DNA of 64,000 nt from Balamuthia mandrillaris (lineage: Eukaryota; Discosea; Longamoebia; Balamuthiidae): contig JAVKOQ010000261.1 in assembly GCA_031835245.1 (NCBI GenBank), forward strand, positions 1 through 64,000, written 5' to 3'. Shown piece after piece: positions 21,597-33,275 of the stretch. Made by a program: the position numbers and the translations under genes. How positions within the stretch are numbered: position 1 is the first letter of the stretch; every line of letters starts with the position of its first letter. The notes under the pieces are model-generated. The model saw nothing but the letters and a program-made list of their open reading frames with translations. It had not been told where the DNA came from and made no database searches.

Positions 21597-22424
21597 TGTC
21601 TTGCCTATGAGGTGCTTATCTTTCTAATTTTATTTTTTCTGTTCAAAAACCCCAACAAATAGTTTTTTTTAACCACAAAGAAGAATAATAATAAACAGAA
21701 GAAGAAGAATAAACAACGGCGAAGGTACCTTCTCTGTTTTTACTCCCCCGACGCGGTTCTGCTTGCTTTGTAAAAACGGTCAAACTTAAAAAACAAAAAC
21801 CTTTTTCTTTTCGGTGTTAAATGCCCCCTTCCGCGCCTTCCTCTCTTCTCTTTCTCTTTCTCTTTATTTCTTCTCTGGGCGATGAATAACCGAATAATAA
21901 TAAACAAAAAAAAATTATGGGGTGTGATTGCGTTCTCCTCTCATTTCGGTAACTCGTTGGCTTATGAATTGGACAGGGAGGGGGAAGAAATAAGGTGCCC
22001 CCGCCAACGAGTTGGCACCGCTTTGCCAAAACCCACCGCAACCACCCGCTAACCGTCGGCGGCGCCCCCCGCCATCACGGTGGCGGGCGTAACTCCCAAC
22101 CATTAATGAAAAATTTCCAAACCAGAGCGCCAGGATGACCTCACCTACCGTCAATATTGTCGACTGGAAGCGAAAAGGGAGGAGGAAGGCACCACGCACT
22201 GCCGGCAGGAGAGAGGGAGAGAGACGGGAGAGTGCAGGAAGGCCAAAGCTTGCCTGTTGCTGCCTAACAGGAAAAGCAAAAGAAAAAAAAAGTATTCCTA
22301 CTGCTGCTTTGCTTTTCTTTGCCGTCCCCTGCACTCTTAATCTCGTCTTTTTTTGTTGTTTGTTTGCCGCCCGCATTTTTTTAGAGTATAGCAAAACGAA
22401 AAAAAAAAGTAAAGAGGCGGTGCG
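21597..22424. promoter_or_regulatory. Divergent intergenic region, RGS-C2 / kinase fusion
   Basis: About 830 bp between two divergent starts. It holds an 11-bp inverted repeat (AACTCGTTGGC at 21951-21961 and GCCAACGAGTT at 22003-22013) and a GC-rich hairpin at 22068-22087 (CCCGCCA, 6-nt loop, TGGCGGG). No gene seen. These are candidate regulatory structures only. Confidence 0.45.
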
Positions 22425-25400
22425 ATGCGAAGCAATGAAGAAACCATTTTGATAAGCTCCGGCCTGATCGCCAAACATGATCCGGAGGAGATCTACGAAC
22501 TGACTGACATCCTTGGCAAAGGGTTCGTCGTTTTTCGCTCTTTGATGGTGGCTTCTCACCCAGTGGTCCTGTTTTTTTTTTAAAACTCATCACTCGCTCT
22601 CTTAAACAGCTCTCATGGGACTGTTTACAAAGCTATCAATCGTATGGATGGCACCATTGCGGCCGTTAAGAAGCTGCCGGACATCTTTCAGTCGAAGAAG
22701 GACTTGAAGGACAGCCTGAGAGAGATCACCATTCTCAAAGAGCTGAACTCCCAGTTTTGCATTGAGTACTACAACAGCTACTTCAAGAATGGAGACCTTT
22801 GGGTACCATTTTGTGTTTCTTCTCGTTCTCTTGCCCTATGGTCTTCTCATTTCTGTTTCATTATCGTTTTCGGCTATTTCTTATAACTCATGTTGCTGTT
22901 GTATATGTTGTTTTGCTTCGTTCTTTGTTCTTCTTGTTCTTGTTCTTCTCCTTCTCCTCCTTCTGCTTCTGCTTCTGCTTCTATTCATGTTTATTTTTTC
23001 TCGTTCTTACATGTGTGATTCCCATGGGATAGATCGCAATGGAGTATTTCGATGCGGGGTCGATAGGTGATTTGCTGGTGGTGAAAAAGCAAGCCCTCTC
23101 AGAGAGCCAGATTCGAATGATAGTCTACCAAGTTCTTAAAGGCCTAGAACACCTTCACTCTCGCCGCATGATCCATCGAGGCACGTTCTTCCTCCACTTC
23201 CTTCGCAAGTAGTTACAGCAACATAACGCTCATTATGAACATCTAACTTGGGAGAGCAGACATAAAAGCAGGAAACGTTCTTCTCAACAAAAAGGGACAA
23301 GTGAAGCTCGCCGATTTTGGTATCACTACTTTGGTTAGTCCCAACGAAAAGAAGAGTACCCAGATTGGAAGCCCCTTTTGGATGTCTCCTGAGTTGATTG
23401 TTGGAGATGGTTATGACCAAAAGGTCGCTTTTCCTTTTCTTTCGTGCTTAATGGTTTCTATGAAACGTTGTGTTCTGATCTCTTTGCTTTGTTACCCCAA
23501 ATTGAGCAGACTGACATTTGGTCTCTTGGCATGACAATACTTGAGCTGGCGGAACCATTTCATCCTTTTTTCTCTCAAGAGCCTCTTTCTGTACCTTCTC
23601 TCTCACCTCTCTCTCACTCTCACTCTCACTCTCACTCTCTCTCTCTCTCTCTCTCTGTTTTCCCAACGCGCGACATATTCTAATGCATATGTTTCCACAG
23701 GCGGTCTTTCAAATAGTAAGCGGACCTCCGCCACAACTGACCCGTAAAGAGGAATGGTCGCAACATTTTTTGGAGTTTCTCAATTTGTGTCTTGACAAGG
23801 ACCCACAGCAACGGCCGGGCGCAACGCAGCTCCTCCAACACCAATTTTTGAATATGCGGCCGAGAACCAACTCGACCTACCTTTTTGCCAGCCAAAGCGA
23901 GTCGAAGCAGACACCGCGAGAGAAGCTAGAGGAAATGCACAGTCCAACCACAACCAAGAAAATGGCAACCCCTTCTGGAGGTAGTGGCAACAGCAATAGC
24001 AATTCTTCAATGGACTGTCAGGCGTCTAACTCGCAGTTAGCCTGCGAGTATTTGACAGCCATGCAAGAACGGAATCTGCAAAGCCAGGTATATATTCGAG
24101 AGCGTCCTTTCTCTTCTCGTCCTTTTCCTGTTGTTTGTTGCGCTATCTCACTTTTTGTTTTCTAGCAAAAGCTGGCTGCGGATGCAAAAGAGGTAAGTTC
24201 CAAACACGTGTTTTACTTTGGTTACCATACTGAAGTTTCTTTTTATTGAACGTTAAGGCGGTGGTGAAGATATTCTTGCAAGATAATTCTTATCGCAGTT
24301 TGCTTCTTAAAGAAAACGAGCAAACGACTGAAGTTATTCAGCGGCTACGGAAAAAGGTTGGAGAGGTGCCCATGTTGCACACAGGCAATCTCAAGAAGTC
24401 TATGGTACCAGCATACAGCTCCCGCTTTGCGTTGGCTTTGTTGGTCTCCTCTTCTCCGGCAACCTCTTCCTCTCCTTCTTCATCGACCACGAAGCCCGCT
24501 CCCACTGAAATAGTGATGGGTGAACATGATGTTCCTCTCGAAGCTATGAAGCAAAAACAGGATGAAGGTGAGCTCGTGTGGCTTTTGAAAGAAGTTCCAG
24601 ACCAAAAGGTAATATTATTATTTTTATATGTCCGTTATGAGAAGAGTGAATAACTTCTCTTGCTGCTCTCTCTTTCTCTACCTCAAGGCCTTTGAGGAAT
24701 TAGTTGCCGTTATTGAAAGATATAAAAAGATGGATAGTGATGGGGAAGAAAGCGAACAAACAACAATAGAAAACAGCGTCGCTCGGTTTCTAGCAAAAGA
24801 GGGAGCAAAGGAGCTCATCAATGACTTTATCAACGTACTGCTAAAACCGCATCTGAGCGTCGTATCGGCCCTTTGTTCCAGCACAAGCGGCATTTCCCAA
24901 CACAAAATGGATTGCATCGGTAATGCCCTTATCATCGTGTTCGCAAATCATCGTCGTCTGGTAGATCTTTTCGTAAAGCTCTGCTCTATTGAAGTAGCGC
25001 ATACAGGTACCTCTTTGGTTATTGTTGTTGTTGTTGCTGCTGCTGCTTCTTCTTGTTCTGCTTCCTCTTCTTTGTTCCTCCTTTTCCTGGTGATTCAATT
25101 ATTTTGTTTTGTATAGTGTCAATAACGGACCTGTTTCTGGCGGGTAGTATGATTGGCAAAATGTTACCAGCGTACATGAAAATGGCGCTGCAACCCTATC
25201 TACGAGCGGTCCTGATGCCCGTTACCCAACTTTTATTTAAGCTGGATAAACCTCTCGTTGTACGTTTTTGCTCTCGTTTTTCCTTGTAATCAACAAGCAT
25301 TATAACCTCAAGAAATACACCAGTTGGACCCCAGCATCACTAAATCGAAAGAAGAAACAAAAAAATGCATATCCAAGGTAAAGGAGATATGCAGAGTTCT

Positions 25401-25672
25401 AATAGAACGCCTTTTCGCGTCGATGCCTGCGTTGCCATTGTACGTTTTGTTTTTTTAAAATGGCTAACTTGCAAGACGAGGGTTTTTTTTAAACATTGTT
25501 TCTTCCCATCTCTTTCTTGAAAGGACGTTTCGGCGCATCTGTCAAAGGATGCATGAAATTGTAATTAATTGCTGGCCCACGAAGAGGCACATTGTTGTAC
25601 AGTCTTTTCTCTTTACTAAGTTTTTATGCCCCGCCCTCGTTTCTCCTCAGCACTTTGGCCTAGTTGATGGTT

Positions 25673-25712
<40 letters not shown>

Positions 25713-27111
25713 GTTGACGTTTCTAATGCTAATAACGATTATCTTATGTAGCTAAAGTACCTGATAAGAGTGTATTTCGCTCCAGTGTACTTGTTTCCAA
25801 AACCATGCAAGCTATCGCTACAGGTGTTTACTTTGGAGAGCGAGAACGACACATGGCTGCACTCAACAAATTCGTGAAAGAGTGTTATCCTACTCTAGCA
25901 GAACACTTTCAAACAATAATTGTGCGTTACTCCTTTTTTTAAAAATTTCCTCTCTATGTACAAGTTATGTGTGGCTGATATTCATTCAAAAAACAAAAAA
26001 GGAATGTAAGCAACATTTACCGCCAACGCTAGCAAGCCGGACTCGCATGCAAAGCAAAACAATAGGAAGCGCTCCTCTCAAAGATGCATCCAACTCTGCA
26101 GTGAACAAGACAGAAAAACATATACGCAGCTCATGGCTTTCCAGTTCTCCTCAACTGCAAATCAGCACCAGCTGCGACTCTCTTGATGCTCAGGTGAGGG
26201 ATCGACCGTCCCTTTCCATGAACTCTCAGAAGCGGCCTTCCCTGGAGGGGCCTCCTCGCAGCATCAGCGTTGAATGCTTTCGCACAGCTCCCAAGTATGT
26301 CGAACCGGATGCGCAGAAGCGAAAGGAACGGGAAGAGCGCCGGAGAAGAGTAGAAGAGATAGAAAGAAAAATGAAAGGACTCCCCAATAACACGACCGAC
26401 ACGAAAACTCAAAGCCCTCCTGGAAGCCCTTCGCGTCTTTCGAAAAGCAGTGATGACCATCGGTACCGCCCCCAATCGACAGCAGCAGCAGCAACAGCAA
26501 CGCATTCAGTTGGTTAGCACAGCGGCATCGGCCTCATCCGCTTTGTTGGAGGGCAGACCGCTGAAAATCGGCGGTGGCAGAACTGAATACTCACAAAAGG
26601 AGGAGCGAAAGCGCCGCGTTGCTCAAATAGAGAAGAAGCTTTTGGAGAAAGTCGACGGAGGAGGAAAAGCTGCTACGGTCTCACAAACGGAAGCAACAAC
26701 TACTGTTGATGATAGTAAGGTCACTCCAGCAGCAGCGCAAGCAGAAGGAGAAAAGGAGACCGAACACACAAGAGATGAAACGCCAAAAGAAGAAGAAAAG
26801 GAGACTGAACACACAAAACAAGAACACACAAAAGCAGAAGAAGAAAAGACAAAAGAAGACGAAAGGGAAGAGAAAGAGGGAGAGGCGCGGCAAGAATGGC
26901 GAGCAGTAAGGAGGAACAGCCAAGCTGATGGCGACGAAGGGAGAGCGGTGAGCAGCAGGCGGAGGAGTCTGAAGAGGAAATGGGGCTCTGGTTTGCTGAA
27001 GAAGAGCACAGCAAAGCGGCGCTGCTGCTGCTACAATTGCTAAAGGATCCTGTTCTCTTTAATAAGGTCGCCAAGGCGATGAATGTGGAAGTTAGACTCC
27101 AACCCAGCTAA
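22425..27111 (+). CDS. Ste20/MST-like kinase fused to RA-like and RasGAP-like domains
   Basis: Sixteen exons: 22425-22522, 22610-22802, 23033-23180, 23260-23423, 23510-23590, 23701-24087, 24166-24192, 24258-24608, 24688-25006, 25117-25259, 25324-25439, 25524-25669, 25752-25921, 26002-26462, 26518-26905, 26959-27111; phases agree, 1114 aa. Residues ~20-270 are a complete kinase: LGKGSHGTVYKA, AAVKKL lysine, MIHRDIKAGN, DFG, GSPFWMSPE, DIWSLGMTILELAE. A spacer leads to an RA/ubiquitin-like fold (VVKIFLQDNSYRSLLLKENE). A RasGAP fold follows: LFLAGSMIGKMLPAYMK, FLFTKFLCPALVSP, LVSKTMQAIATG. The position of the arginine finger (LFR in p120GAP) is Leu and the FLR arginine is Lys, so GAP activity is unlikely. 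The tail has two basic repeats (KEERKRRVAQIEKK and a relative) and acidic low complexity. Likely a Ras-binding kinase; inference. Confidence 0.85.
23181..23259 (+). other. Non-canonical GC-AG intron in the kinase HRD motif
   Basis: The exon ends CATCGAG and the intron begins GCACGT; the acceptor is GAGAGCAG. Only this junction restores IHRDIKAGN. No GT donor nearby keeps the frame. Confidence 0.75.
26463..26517 (+). other. 55-bp mini-intron in the kinase-fusion tail
   Basis: Donor GTACCG and acceptor GGTTAG, phase 2. Its removal joins two overlapping open frames that both carry the KEER-RRV-IE-K repeat. Confidence 0.55.
26906..26958 (+). other. 53-bp mini-intron near the kinase-fusion C-terminus
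   Basis: Donor GTAAGG and acceptor AGCAGCAG, phase 0. Splicing switches from a Lys/Cys-rich read-through frame to a helix-like end (MGLWFAEEEHSKAALLLLQL) that stops at 27111. Confidence 0.6.
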
Positions 27112-30100
27112 GCTCATTGTTTCCTTCCCTCCTTTTTTTTTGTTTCCACAACAACAACGACTATTTGTATTGCTTACTAATTTTCGCTTCACATGCGTGA
27201 GCTTTACTATGAATTTGCCGTAGGGGCCTGTGTTCACTTTTAATGTTTTGTCGTCCACCCAATCCATCTCCACTACATCCAACATCGAAGAAAGCAATGG
27301 TAATGCTGCTCACGATACGTGGAACAGGTGAGCTAGAGAAGCGCGAAGAGAAGAGAGAAGAGAGAAGGCGTACGAGAGATTTTTGGAACGGGCGAAATTT
27401 GGATACAGTGAGGGTTGGAACCAAAGACATACAGGAATGAGGACTTGGTTCCCCAGATAACAACGTTGGAGTCTTCCATGGCGTAAGAAGCCAGCGTATC
27501 TCCTTTGCGATTGAAGAGAAGGGCGGTGATGGCAGACTTGTGTCCTCCTTCCAGAACGTGCCACTTGGTTGCTGTTTTCAAGTCGTAGATGACTATGACG
27601 GCACGTTCGCTTCCAACGGCCAGGCGTTGGGTCTTCTGATGGAAACTAACCATCGGGAAGAGCTTAACCAAAGAATGCAGAACGGTAGTTGCTCCTTTAA
27701 GGCAGCTTTCGCGGAGGTGAGGCACATTTGGATCCAAAGAACGGACCACGGTGTCTACCAAACGGGGAAGCTCCGGTAGCAGCGCAACAGGATCCTTCTT
27801 CACAAAGCTTCCAAGCAAGGCTAGCGCGTCGGAGCGCTCTCTTGTACCAATGTCCGTTCGAGCGATAATTTCTCCAATAGCATCGATGGTGGCCCTTGGC
27901 TCTTGTATACCTATCAGCATAAGGCTGTGGTGTGCAATACCAGCTATATTCGGTGGCTCGGTTACCAGCGTGAGTGCAAACAGGGCGCGCACAAGGGATC
28001 TCAAGCTCTTCACATGAGGTTTCCATATAGCAAAGCCTTTTCCTAGCAACTCTGCAGCAGTAACTCGCATGCTGTTGTTGCTCTTTTGCTTCAACAGCCG
28101 TAAAAGAGTTTTAGTAGCCTCCCGTGCCAACCTATTACCACAAAGTGTTACATTCTTCTACTAGGCATAGATTTGGAGGAGAGAGATACATTTCATCAAT
28201 GCAATCCGGACGCTCTGAGGCAAGAATGGCTAACACTAGCACCACCGACGCTCGTTTACTTTGCACGGTACTAATTCCAGAATCTGAAAGTCGCACTATT
28301 GTGGAGTTGTAAGCTGTTAATCCTTTGGCCAAACTTCTAATTTTTTAGTAGGAAAAGATACATACGTTGGCTAGACCACGACAACGCGAACGACTTGAGG
28401 GATTCAGGTGACATTCTGCTGGTTGTCGTCGAGAAGATGGATCTTGCTGATTGCATCACATCATCTGGTTGATATGTTTAAGTGTTTTGTATTTTAAGTT
28501 GCCTGAAGAAAAGAGGGAGAAGCAAACCAAACGGATCTTGCCAATAACGTGCCAAGAAAGGAAGAGATGGGCCTATATAATTTGGAGTCATATCAGGGGC
28601 TAACGCACAAAAGTAAGAGAGCAACTGGCTAGTTGCATTCTTATTGTCACCCAGTTGAAGCATAGTTTTGATAACTGTAACGGCAGAAAGGGTATGTAAA
28701 GCTGTTAGGTGACTCGAAATTTGCCACCGGCCAGCACCAGTCGCCTTTCCGGGCACTAACATGCTGTACATATTTCCTGCAGGAGTAGTGCTTTTCCACG
28801 AACAGAGAGAGAGAGAGATGAGGCGTAGTTCCATTGAGAGAGAGGGAGAGAAGGTAGTTCTTACGTTTGAATGCCAACGGTAATGGCTGGGTCAGGAGGC
28901 ATAAGACGAAGCTCCTCTCTGCATATCCGATCTAGCGAAGTGGAGGCATTCCAGGGAATGAGATAAGTGAAGAGGGATACAGATTGGGTTCTTAAACACG
29001 GATTCGTTTTCTTCCACGAGCATGGAGAACCGCTATCCTCACCACTGGAACCTCGTTCTATTGAGGAGGTGCTCTTACGATGCCCAGCTTTTTTAGTCGA
29101 GGAGGTGGTAGGCACCGATGGAGTAGAAGAAGTAGCAGATGGTTGACGCAGGTGCGTATAAAGATCATGTACGATATTCTTTATATCAAGAAGTAGAATT
29201 TGAAGAGGCGAGTGATGCTCCTGTTGGCTACGCTCTCCAACGCAAAGGCTCAACGCTTTGGCGGTCCTTTGTGAAGTGTCAATTGACGTGTTCCTTTTTG
29301 TGCACAAAGGAAAACCAAAGTCAGATACCCTTCAAACGTTTGTATAAATAAGTACGTACTCCGTGGTAAGCATGGTTGTGCTATGAAGTATTTCCATTGC
29401 GGAGCGACCGTGCACACAACTTTCAAGAATACCAGAACTCAACTATACAGCGTACAGATATGTCATTACTACTGAGAGGAGAGAGAGAGAGAGAGAAAAA
29501 AGGTACCTCCCACACCGATACAGAACCATCTTCGCAATGCACGATGAGGTAGTCTTGTAGGATTTTCAACCCAATACCTGCTATTTGAGTGGCATGGCCT
29601 CCAAATATCCGCATGCTTGTTAACAACAGAAGAGAGTCAGTCAGACTTTGACTTGGCACAACAGGATAGCAAGATACCAATTCATATTTTCCAACGAAAA
29701 GAGACCAACAGACTTATCCATGGAAACAGATAAGAACACACCAGCGGTTATAGTGCCAACGCCAGCCTTGGTGGCCACCACCATAGAATGAGTTTCTTGG
29801 GCACCAGAATCGTCTCGATCCGCCGTTTGGTCTGTTTTTACGGTGGTAGTTTTGTAGGAGAGAAAAGGAGCAGGCTTTTCTTTAAAAGGCCCGTATGGTT
29901 GGTATAGTTGTGTTACTGCGTTTGTATGTTGTGAGAACACGTGAAGCAACTCCAATGTGCGAAGATTCCAAACTTTGATCAAACAATCAGCAGAAGAAGA
30001 AACCAAAAAGTCGCGAGTTCCGGTGTGGTAGGTTAGCAGACTCGTTATCCTGGAAGAATGGGCGTGCTTTATCCGTCGAGAGGTGGCCTGTTTACGAGTT

Positions 30101-32607
30101 GGCAGGTCCCTGATGCTGATGTCACCGTTTTCGTAACCCCGAAGGAGAGTAAGGCTTTCTTCTTCGACCAATGAAAAAGTGATTTGGGAGGCAGGCGAAG
30201 TGGAGAAGGTGGAAGAGGAACTCAAAGAAGCAGAGGGCCAACCCCACGATAACGATGAATACGCCCATGGAGTAACGGTTGGCTTGACAGTAGTTGGGAT
30301 TGTAGCAGAGGAAGAGTAGTCATACGAGGGTCTTGGCACCCGCCAAACAAGGACACGACCCTGTTTGTCGGCGGCTACTAGCATGTGGTGATGACAATGA
30401 AGAAGGATGGAAGAAAAGGGCAAAGCAGTTGCTGAAGAGGGACCATCTTGCAACAGGCTGCTTATAGAAGCAGAAGACGATGAGGATAAAGCTTTGTCTG
30501 CAAACTGGTGTAGGAAAGTCTCCCCACAGTCATAAACGTGAGAAAGGACTGGAAGCTTTGGACCAGAAATGGAAGCTTTTGCAGTCTGAGTGATGGATTG
30601 GTCAGGTGATGATGATATGAACTCGTCGGAAGAGGAGGGAGACACTGTGATTTTCCACTCAGCAGTCTTCTCTCTCGTTTTGCTATTGATGAGGGTCGTG
30701 GAGGAGGATATAATTGGGGAATGAGAAGATGAGAGTGAGGACAAATGTGGGCTAGATGATGACTTAAAGATCTTCTCAGCGCGTCTATGAATACCAGGTA
30801 ATAACATCGAGCCTTGCGATTGTGCTCTATCGGTTGGTGCGGAGGAGGCAGTCCCATCTCCGGTTGTGCTCGAAGCACCATTTGTTTGGATCGCTTCGGT
30901 GATGCCAGAAGAAGAGATGCCGTTCGTGTGAGGCACATCAATGTGGCCAACACCCTGTAGGTCTGTTTCACTAAGGTTAAATGCAGGTAGGTCCTTCCAT
31001 TTTTCTGGCAGGTCATAAATAAAACTTGTCCCATTCTTAAGAAACAAAAATAAGCTCAGTGATGTCTCTATTACCAGATTAATTTTGTAGGAGTATAATG
31101 ACATGTAAAACATACCTCTGCCCATATCACAATCTGGAGTGGGCTCAAATAGGCAGCACCAGACCAACGGCTGATATCACCATACCTGTTGTTGTGCTCG
31201 CTTTGAGTTTTCGAGCCATCAGCTTCCCCACTTGCTCCTTTTATAACTGTAGGTATTGTAGGGCATTCCACAGACGCAAGCAATCTTGGGCTTTGCATCG
31301 TGTAAATCTATGCGAAAATCAATAAGAAATGGGATTAGTGAATGTTATCCCATCAAAGATGCAAGCACATTCACAAAGGTATTGACGTACAAGCCAATGA
31401 GTTTCAGTAAGTATGAGTAGAGTCTGAAGTGAAGGTGATACACTAACAGCAACGGGCAAAGCGCTATCAGGGCTAAGGCACAGCGTCTGAAGTGCAAACT
31501 CGGGAGATAGAGTCGATACAGATCCAGATGAAGAGGTGAGAGATAACCCAGCAGCACCGCCATCAGCAGCGCCACCGTTTCCGCCACCACATACTTTCAA
31601 CAGCGATGAGAAGTGAAGGATACCATCTATGCCCATAGATAGTAGACAAGGATGGTGCCTCATGCCTCCTCCCAGGTCGCAACTAAAGAGATCAATAACC
31701 CAATCCGAATGGCGCTTTATCTTGTGTACCACCTGCAATGTTTACATTGTGTTTGTACGGTTAAATATACAAGAGAGAGAGAGAGAGAGAGAGAGAGGAG
31801 TACCTTCATCATCCACAAATCAACAATGAAAACAAGGGAGCTTTGTCCAGCGCAAGCTATGTGCCTGTTGTCGGGCATGGTGACCATCTTTGTCGGACTG
31901 TCCATTCCTTCTGTTGACGTTCGATCAAAAAGTTGAGGAACGCTGTCCACGCAACAACCCTCCGTGTAGTCCCATGCACACAACGTTCCATCTTCCGACA
32001 CTGTTTCCAATCCGATACCAAATAATGAAGGGAGAGAGAGAGAGAGAGGGAGAGAGAGAGAGAATCAGTTGCGGTTGATAGCAAGCCATGTTCGGAGAGA
32101 AGCAAAGGTTGATAACGGGTCATAGACAGAGAAGCAGCGAAGCAGATAGAGAACGCACAGCTGACAACGACAGAAGTCCATTCATGAGTGCCAAAGGCAA
32201 GGGCTAAAATGGGAGAGGTGCAGCCAATGAGCATCATCAGAGGTTGCAACCGTTCATTCACCTGTGCAGTTGTTGGTAAAAGTGAGTGATAAAGAACAAG
32301 AAACAACAAGAACCGAACAAGAGAGAGAGAGAGAGAGAGAGAAGGAAAGATCAATAACCTTGATGCCTTTCTTTCTGGACAGAGTCCAAACGCATAGCTG
32401 GCCGGAGCGAGATCCGGTTATGAGGTGTTGTCCATCGGGTGAGACCACAACGCAAGTCACGCGATGCGTAGGAGGGCCATCCCATATGGCCACCGGCACC
32501 TGCAGCGGCGAGGAAGAGGCAGCAGAAGGAGGGGGCGCCCAAAGCCCTTTGGAGGAGGATTGTTTTTTGGCGCGAGGGGAGGTGCGTGCCTTCTTCGTGG
32601 AAGCCAT
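27092..32607 (-). CDS. WDR7/Rabconnectin-3 beta-like WD40 protein
   Basis: WDR7 with DMX proteins promotes V-ATPase assembly and endolysosomal acidification. Start ATG 32607 (MASTKKARTS). Main exons (minus): 32359-32607, 32159-32261, 31804-32000, 31391-31732, 31116-31307, 29678-31035, 29507-29615, 29356-29442, ~28865-29300, 28528-28790, 28366-28464, ~28190-28340, 27422-28131, 27178-27305, and a short last exon. N-terminal WD repeats include HLITGSRSGQLCVWTL, SLSEDGTLCAWDYTEG, and DFLVSSSADCLIKVWNL. IVHCEDGSVSVWEL then SGILESCVHGRSAMEIL matches the WDR7 order. A helical repeat middle (LAREATKTLLRLLKQKS) precedes two last blades (RLAVGSERAVIVIYDL, LASYAMEDSNVVIW). Exon 6 carries a long Ser-rich insert. 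The C-terminus is uncertain: a splice to 27092 or read-through to 27040, both meeting the kinase gene's 3' end. Confidence 0.85.
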
Positions 32608-33275
32608 AGGAAACGATTTCAACAAAAACACACACAAATAGTCTGATTTCAGGGCTTTGGTCCTTGCAAGGAAGAAGAATAAGTAGCAGCAGCAGAAGAA
32701 GCTAGCCGCAAAGGGTATTCCTTCAGCGCAGCAGCAGGCCTGCTTCCAACTCTTTCTCTCTCTCCTCCTTCCTCCTTTTCTTTTTCAACAAGGGCTTCCT
32801 TTTCGTGTCGCGATGACGTGTATGCTTACCAAAACATAGATCGGTTACATCATTTATTTCTATAAATAGCAATGATGACGCATCCCTCCTGATTTATGGG
32901 CAGATGAGTATCTGATTACGTCAAAATTTACTATGAAAGGAAATCGTGACCTCACCAAAAACGCGATAATTAATCAAAAGGAATAGAAAAAAAGAATAAT
33001 AGAAAGAGAGAGAAGGAAAAGAAAAACGAAGAGAGAGAGACACGTTTGGCAAAAAGGATTAAAACCTGTTGTTGTTTGCCACCGTGAACCTTATCGTTTT
33101 TTTTTTTAAAAAAAAAGGTATTACTGCTCTTTTTTTCTATTCTTTCATTTTTCTTGGCCTTAACCCGGCCACCGCTGCGAAGAGGTGAAGAGGCCGTGAG
33201 GTGAACGAAGGATAACCGTACCGGCCAGTTGAATTATTCTCGTTACCTTTGGGAAGCAACGCATCATAGCGTATC
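32608..33275. promoter_or_regulatory. Divergent intergenic region, WDR7 / SH3-PH-LRR
   Basis: About 670 bp with poly-A/T, GA-rich stretches and a TTTTTTTTTTAAAAAAAAAA-type run near 33100-33117. No gene seen; expected to contain both promoters. Confidence 0.4.
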
